Part shown: positions 60,652 to 64,000 of the stretch, one piece after another
Numbering within the stretch: position 1 is the stretch's first letter
Layout of the letters: each line of letters opens with the position of its first letter
DNA from: Actinomycetes bacterium
Lineage (GTDB): Bacteria > Actinomycetota > Actinomycetes > Propionibacteriales > Propionibacteriaceae
NCBI GenBank assembly: GCA_023392635.1
Contig: JAEVYS010000062.1
Coordinates: 1 to 64,000 of the forward strand
Direction: 5' to 3'
Length of the DNA: 64,000 nucleotides
Notes under the pieces: model-generated
Told to the model about the DNA's origin: nothing
Databases searched by the model: none
The model's input: only the letters and a program-made list of their open reading frames with translations
Program-made: the position numbers and the translations under genes

Positions 60652-61317
60652 TCAGTAGCCGGAGCCGGCCTGTCGAGCCTCGTCCTTGACGTCTTCGGCA
60701 GCGCTGCGGGCGCTGGCGGTGACGTCGTCGGCCGAGTTCCTGGCCTGATCCTGCACGTCGCCCACGGCGGCGCTGCCCTCGGCCTTCACGTTCTCCACCG
60801 CCTCACCGGCGGACTCCTTCAGTGATTCCACCGCCTCGGCGGCCGGCTGCTGGAGGTTCCCGGCGACTTCCTTCGCGGCCTCGGTGACCTGGTCGACGAG
60901 CGGCTGGGACTTCTCCTTCACCGTCTCCGCCAGCTCCTTCTCCTTCTCCGATGGCGGGATTGCCGCGGCGACCAGCAGGCCCAGGCCGAAGGCGACGAGA
61001 CCCGCGACGACCGGGTTCCCCTGCGCCTGGTAGCGCGCGGCCTGTGGCAGGTTCGACACGGTGTCACCGACGCCTTCGACGCCGCCACTGACCGCGTCGC
61101 CGGCCCGATGAACCTTCTCCAGGGCGCTGTCACGGACATCCTCGGCGGCCCCCAGGATGCGGTCCAGCACCCGGGAACCCTTCGCCTTCACCTTCTCGAC
61201 CTGGCGGTGGGCGATCGTGCTCGGCTGTGCCTCGTACGCGAGACGGTCGACGTCGTCGGACAGGTTGGCCCGCGTCGTCTCGATCTGTGCCCTGATCTCG
61301 GACGGGTTGGTGCTCAT
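60652..61317 (-). CDS. DUF3618-domain protein
   Basis: The N-terminus of this 221-residue protein, EIRAQIETTRANLSDDVDRL, is the DUF3618 signature. A hydrophobic segment (about 102-121) ends in IPPSEKEKEL, and the C-terminal 90 residues are long amphipathic helices rich in alanine and glutamate, LEA- or apolipoprotein-like. It is anchored in the membrane and possibly involved in envelope stability. It starts in an ATGA overlap with the holin-X-like gene. Confidence 0.85.
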   Translation of the reverse strand: MSTNPSEIRAQIETTRANLSDDVDRLAYEAQPSTIAHRQVEKVKAKGSRVLDRILGAAEDVRDSALEKVHRAGDAVSGGVEGVGDTVSNLPQAARYQAQGNPVVAGLVAFGLGLLVAAAIPPSEKEKELAETVKEKSQPLVDQVTEAAKEVAGNLQQPAAEAVESLKESAGEAVENVKAEGSAAVGDVQDQARNSADDVTASARSAAEDVKDEARQAGSGY

Positions 61318-61748
61318 CGGTTCTCCTCTTCCTTGCCTTTGAGTGCGTTCGGAATCTTGCTCACGGTGTCCGCCGTCTCCGGCAGCCCGCGGACGCGGCC
61401 CAGCTCGGTGCGACCCACCCGGAGCAGGGCCACCGCGACGATCGCCCACAGGACGGCGACGATCACCCCGGACCAGGCGTTTCCGACCAGATAGCCCAGA
61501 CCCCACCACAGGGCGATCGACAGGAACAGGACAGCCAGGAAGCCGGCGACGCCCGCGCCGCTCAGCATCCCCGCGCCCTTGCCTGCGCGGCTCGCCGACT
61601 CGCGGAGTTCGGCCTTGGCCAACTCCAGCTCCTGGCGCATCAGCGTCGAGAGGTCGCGTGTGACGTCGCCCATCAGCTCCCCGAGGGACCGCTCGGGCGG
61701 CACGGCCGGGGGTGGCGCCTGGGTGGACGGCTGGGGGAGCGTGCTCAT
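61314..61748 (-). CDS. Holin-X-like membrane protein (PF07332 type)
   Basis: This 144-residue protein has the conserved SLGELMGDVTRDLSTLMRQE, then LELAKAELRES, and two transmembrane segments (about 62-82 and 88-108). Actinobacterial holin superfamily 3 proteins of this type are chromosomal and often paired with DUF3618 genes. Phage origin is not implied. It starts in an ATGA overlap with the preceding gene. Confidence 0.88.
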   Translation of the reverse strand: MSTLPQPSTQAPPPAVPPERSLGELMGDVTRDLSTLMRQELELAKAELRESASRAGKGAGMLSGAGVAGFLAVLFLSIALWWGLGYLVGNAWSGVIVAVLWAIVAVALLRVGRTELGRVRGLPETADTVSKIPNALKGKEEENR

Positions 61749-62662
61749 CGCAGCTCACCCGTCGAGACGGCCGGCACCGAGGTCTGGGTCGGATAGCCGG
61801 AGGTGTAGCCGGCCGTGATGTCCTCGCCGTACACGTCGCTGCCGGTGACCGCGTGCGCGGGCGCCGACTCGTCCTGGGAGACGGCCATCAGGCTGCGGCC
61901 GAGCCGGCCCACGAGGACCCCGGCGAGAGCCGCCCCGCCGAGGAAGACGAGGGGACGACGACGCGCGAAGCGCCGCACGTCGTTGAGGATCGCGGACGGC
62001 TCGCTGTTGGCCAGCCAGTGCGACAACTCCCCGCCCCGTGCGGCGGCCTGCTTGGCCAGAGCCGTCACCGGCCCCGACTGGGTGGACTTGGACGCCATCT
62101 CACCCAGCTCGCCGGAGAGGGAGTGCAAGAGGTCGGCGAGTTGTGTGCGCCCGTTGTCCGCCTGTTCGCGGATCTGCGTGCTCGCCTGCGACCACAGGTC
62201 CCGGACCTGCGTGCGCGCCTCGCCCGTCAGGCGTGCCAACTCCTCCTTGGCGGTCTCGGCCACGTCTGCGCCGCGTTCGAGCGCCACATCCTTCACTTCG
62301 CCGGCCTTGCGCACGGCGGTGTCCTTCACGTCGGCCGCCCGATCAGCGGCTTCTCCCGCCACCTGCTTCGCCGTGCCCGTCGCGCCGCCGGAGGATCCGG
62401 TCTGGGTGGTCGCGCCCAGCGTTCCGGCTGAGCCGCTGTAGGTCCCGGCCGAAGAGCCGTAGGTCCCTGCCGAGGCGCCGGCGCCGTAGGCGGTCACGCC
62501 GCTGGTGTCGTCCAGCCCCTGGTCGGTCATCCCGTCATCGGCTGCGCCGAGGTCTGGGTAGATGCTGGTGGAGCCGGGCTCGTCGGCGCTCTGCGCGTTG
62601 CCGTAGGCGCTGTGACCGGACCGCTGCCCGCTTGCGGTCGGGTCATAGTTCTGGTCAGTCAT
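61745..62662 (-). CDS. Amphipathic envelope-associated protein (305 aa)
   Basis: The N-terminal ~95 residues are glycine/serine/tyrosine-rich and probably disordered, with degenerate repeats (AGTYGSSAGTYSGSAGT). A central region has amphipathic helices of the CsbD/apolipoprotein type (ADVKDTAVRKAGEVKDVALE), followed by a hydrophobic segment near residue 240 (LVFLGGAALAGVLVG). It is first in a three-gene operon with the holin-X-like and DUF3618 genes, all coupled by ATGA overlaps. A stress-related membrane role is plausible. Confidence 0.7.
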   Translation of the reverse strand: MTDQNYDPTASGQRSGHSAYGNAQSADEPGSTSIYPDLGAADDGMTDQGLDDTSGVTAYGAGASAGTYGSSAGTYSGSAGTLGATTQTGSSGGATGTAKQVAGEAADRAADVKDTAVRKAGEVKDVALERGADVAETAKEELARLTGEARTQVRDLWSQASTQIREQADNGRTQLADLLHSLSGELGEMASKSTQSGPVTALAKQAAARGGELSHWLANSEPSAILNDVRRFARRRPLVFLGGAALAGVLVGRLGRSLMAVSQDESAPAHAVTGSDVYGEDITAGYTSGYPTQTSVPAVSTGELR

Positions 62663-63027
62663 GACTGCTCCCTGTCCCGCTGCCCCTGCGGCAGCGACGT
62701 CGTGCGGAAAAACTCTCGGAATGCGACAAAATCGCTTGTCACTTGCCTGTAGCCCGGGCGCGGGGAGAGCCAACTGGGCAACAGTTGGTAGGTGAGAACA
62801 GCGATTTCCGAAACTCTAACGGTCGTAAGTTCGCTAATATCGCGGACGAGCGCCGAATTTCCGGCCCACGGCTGCGCCAATTCGGTCGCCAATACCCGGA
62901 ATTCTCTCGCCCAAACCCCTTTCTGGCGAATCTCCTATACGTAAGTTGGTTCCTTGTAGGAGCCTGTGCATTGACTTACGTTCCGACTGGTGGGGCGCTC
63001 GCGTGCGTCCGCCCGAGGAGGTCGGAA
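62663..63027. promoter_or_regulatory. Divergent regulatory region with CGTAAGT repeats (365 bases)
   Basis: No gene is supported here. ACGTAAGT (62939-62946) and ACTTACGT (62974-62981) form an inverted repeat with a 27-base spacer, and another CGTAAGT lies at 62824-62830. TTGACT (62971-62976) may be a -35 element overlapping the right arm. The region between about 62800 and 62940 is less GC-rich than its surroundings. The sites lie before a sugar-binding lipoprotein gene and may bind its regulator. Confidence 0.5.
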
Positions 63028-64000
63028 ATGGGAAACAGAATCAGTGCCGGGGCGGCGACCCTGGCGGTCCTGCTCGCGGTGACGGGCTGCGGCAACGGGC
63101 TGGGCGGTGGCGGCGTGGCGCCCGCGTCGACCCCAGGGGACATCTTCAAGACCGGCGCGAGCGGGACCCTCAAGACCAGCGGATTCAATCCCTCCGACGA
63201 GGTCGGCCAGTCACGGGCCGACTTCGCGGCCGGCAAGCTGAACGGCGTCAAGGTGACGATGGACACCACCAACTTCGACCCGCAGAAGTTCGCCGCGCAG
63301 GCCGCCGCCGGGCAGGCGCCCGACCTGATCCAGGTGGACCGCGGTGTCGTGGCCACCTTCGCCGCCAAGGGCCTGGTCCTTCCGCTCGACCAGTGCTTCT
63401 CGCTCTACGGGGTGACGCCGAACCAGCAGTACTACCAGTCGGCGGTCGACGACGTCACCTACGACGGACACGTGTACGGCGTGCCGCAGTTCTTCCAGCC
63501 CTCCGCCCTCCTCGGGGACAAGCGGGTGATGGCGAAGGCCGGGGTCACCGAGGCCGACCTCGACACCTCCAAACCCGACCAGGTGCTGGCCGCGGCGAAG
63601 AAGATGTACGCCGCTGACGGCGGCAAGCCCTCCGTCCTCGGCTTCGATCCCGACGTCCCCGGCTCGGCCAACGTCTGGTTCACCCTCTTCGGGGGCCAGG
63701 TGTACAACTCCGACGGCTCGCCCACCCTCGACAACCCCAAGAACCTCGACGCCCTCAACTGGCTCAAGTCGCTGATGGACGCCCAGGGCGGCTACGCAAA
63801 GGTCAAGAGCTTCAAGGACACGATGGACGTCTTCGGCGACAAGAACCAGTACGTGAGCGACCAGGTGGGCGTGCAGACATGGGCCCAGTGGTACCCGAAC
63901 GTGCTGGCGAACACGGCGTCGAAGGTGAGCCTGGTAGCGATCCCGTTGAAGGACGCCGGCGGCAAGCCGATGGCGATGGCCGGAGGAACCGCCTTCGCCA
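63028..64000 (+). CDS. Sugar ABC transporter substrate-binding lipoprotein (partial)
   Basis: The N-terminus has a signal peptide with lipobox VTGC at about residue 21, a glycine-rich linker, and then the family 1 solute-binding fold (PDLIQVDRGVVATFAAKGLV, YGVPQFFQPSALL). The reading frame is open to the right edge after 324 codons, so about a quarter of the protein and the permease genes lie beyond. GAGGAGG precedes the ATG. It is not closely similar to the binding protein at the left edge, so the two systems probably import different sugars. Confidence 0.9.
   Translation, partial: MGNRISAGAATLAVLLAVTGCGNGLGGGGVAPASTPGDIFKTGASGTLKTSGFNPSDEVGQSRADFAAGKLNGVKVTMDTTNFDPQKFAAQAAAGQAPDLIQVDRGVVATFAAKGLVLPLDQCFSLYGVTPNQQYYQSAVDDVTYDGHVYGVPQFFQPSALLGDKRVMAKAGVTEADLDTSKPDQVLAAAKKMYAADGGKPSVLGFDPDVPGSANVWFTLFGGQVYNSDGSPTLDNPKNLDALNWLKSLMDAQGGYAKVKSFKDTMDVFGDKNQYVSDQVGVQTWAQWYPNVLANTASKVSLVAIPLKDAGGKPMAMAGGTAFA

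Noticed and set aside
61314..61748. Holin-like gene considered as a prophage sign
   Set aside because: Chromosomal holin-X-like genes next to DUF3618 are usual in actinobacteria, and no other phage gene is present.

Overview
This window is GC-rich, gene-dense actinobacterial chromosome. The evidence is a MurT/GatD pair, a DUF3090 protein, a mycothiol-type maleylpyruvate isomerase-fold protein, four ANTAR-domain regulators, actinobacterial DUF3618 and holin-X-like envelope proteins, and frequent GTG starts with stop/start overlaps. A member of the Propionibacteriales is plausible, but nothing visible fixes the family. There is no rRNA, CRISPR array, integrase or recognisable insertion sequence.

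Left part (1-31,100): mostly metabolic and housekeeping genes. A sugar ABC transporter operon (LacI regulator, lipoprotein binding protein, start of a permease) leaves the window at base 1. It is followed by a short-chain dehydrogenase, a P450 and a secreted DUF218/Ig-like protein. A lactate utilisation operon lutABC diverges from a GntR/FCD regulator, with a perfect 10-1-10 palindrome between them. Next come murT-gatD (peptidoglycan amidation), an SGNH hydrolase, tRNA-His, oligoribonuclease, tRNA-Arg, a large secreted subtilase with Ig-like repeats, a peptidase S51 homologue and DUF3090. From 26,569 to 31,106 a tight three-gene operon encodes a GNAT-fold/alpha-oxoamine synthase fusion, a nitroreductase-fold protein and a multi-pass membrane protein with two CxxC motifs. 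I find no described pathway for this set, and it is the best candidate here for an undescribed biosynthetic unit.

Middle part (31,100-50,600): accessory in character, with many small or unrecognised genes and several long gaps. It holds an 84-residue protein paired with a helical 420-residue protein, a 43-bp tandem duplication, four ANTAR regulators, a frameshifted PadR gene behind a perfect inverted repeat, and two tandem small HxW/CxxC proteins. It also holds an ECF sigma factor with a membrane-anchored propeller and a lipoprotein, an M36-type metalloprotease with a lectin-like propeller, a secreted ScyD-type propeller and a nucleotidyltransferase. Two of the ANTAR genes carry the same hexaloop hairpin in their leaders (36,201-36,234 and 50,300-50,333; 29 of 34 bases identical), which suggests RNA-level autoregulation.

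Right part (50,600-64,000): an FAD oxidoreductase; an operon of a lipoprotein, a divergent NRAMP-like transporter and two PRC-barrel-like proteins; a CrtI-like oxidoreductase; SDR genes including an SDR-SRPBCC fusion with a plausible internal start; an envelope-stress-like operon (305-aa amphipathic protein, holin-X-like, DUF3618); and a second sugar-binding lipoprotein that runs off the right edge.

All coordinates and starts come from reading codons, ribosome-binding sites and overlaps by eye. Family names come from recognised motifs, not from database searches.
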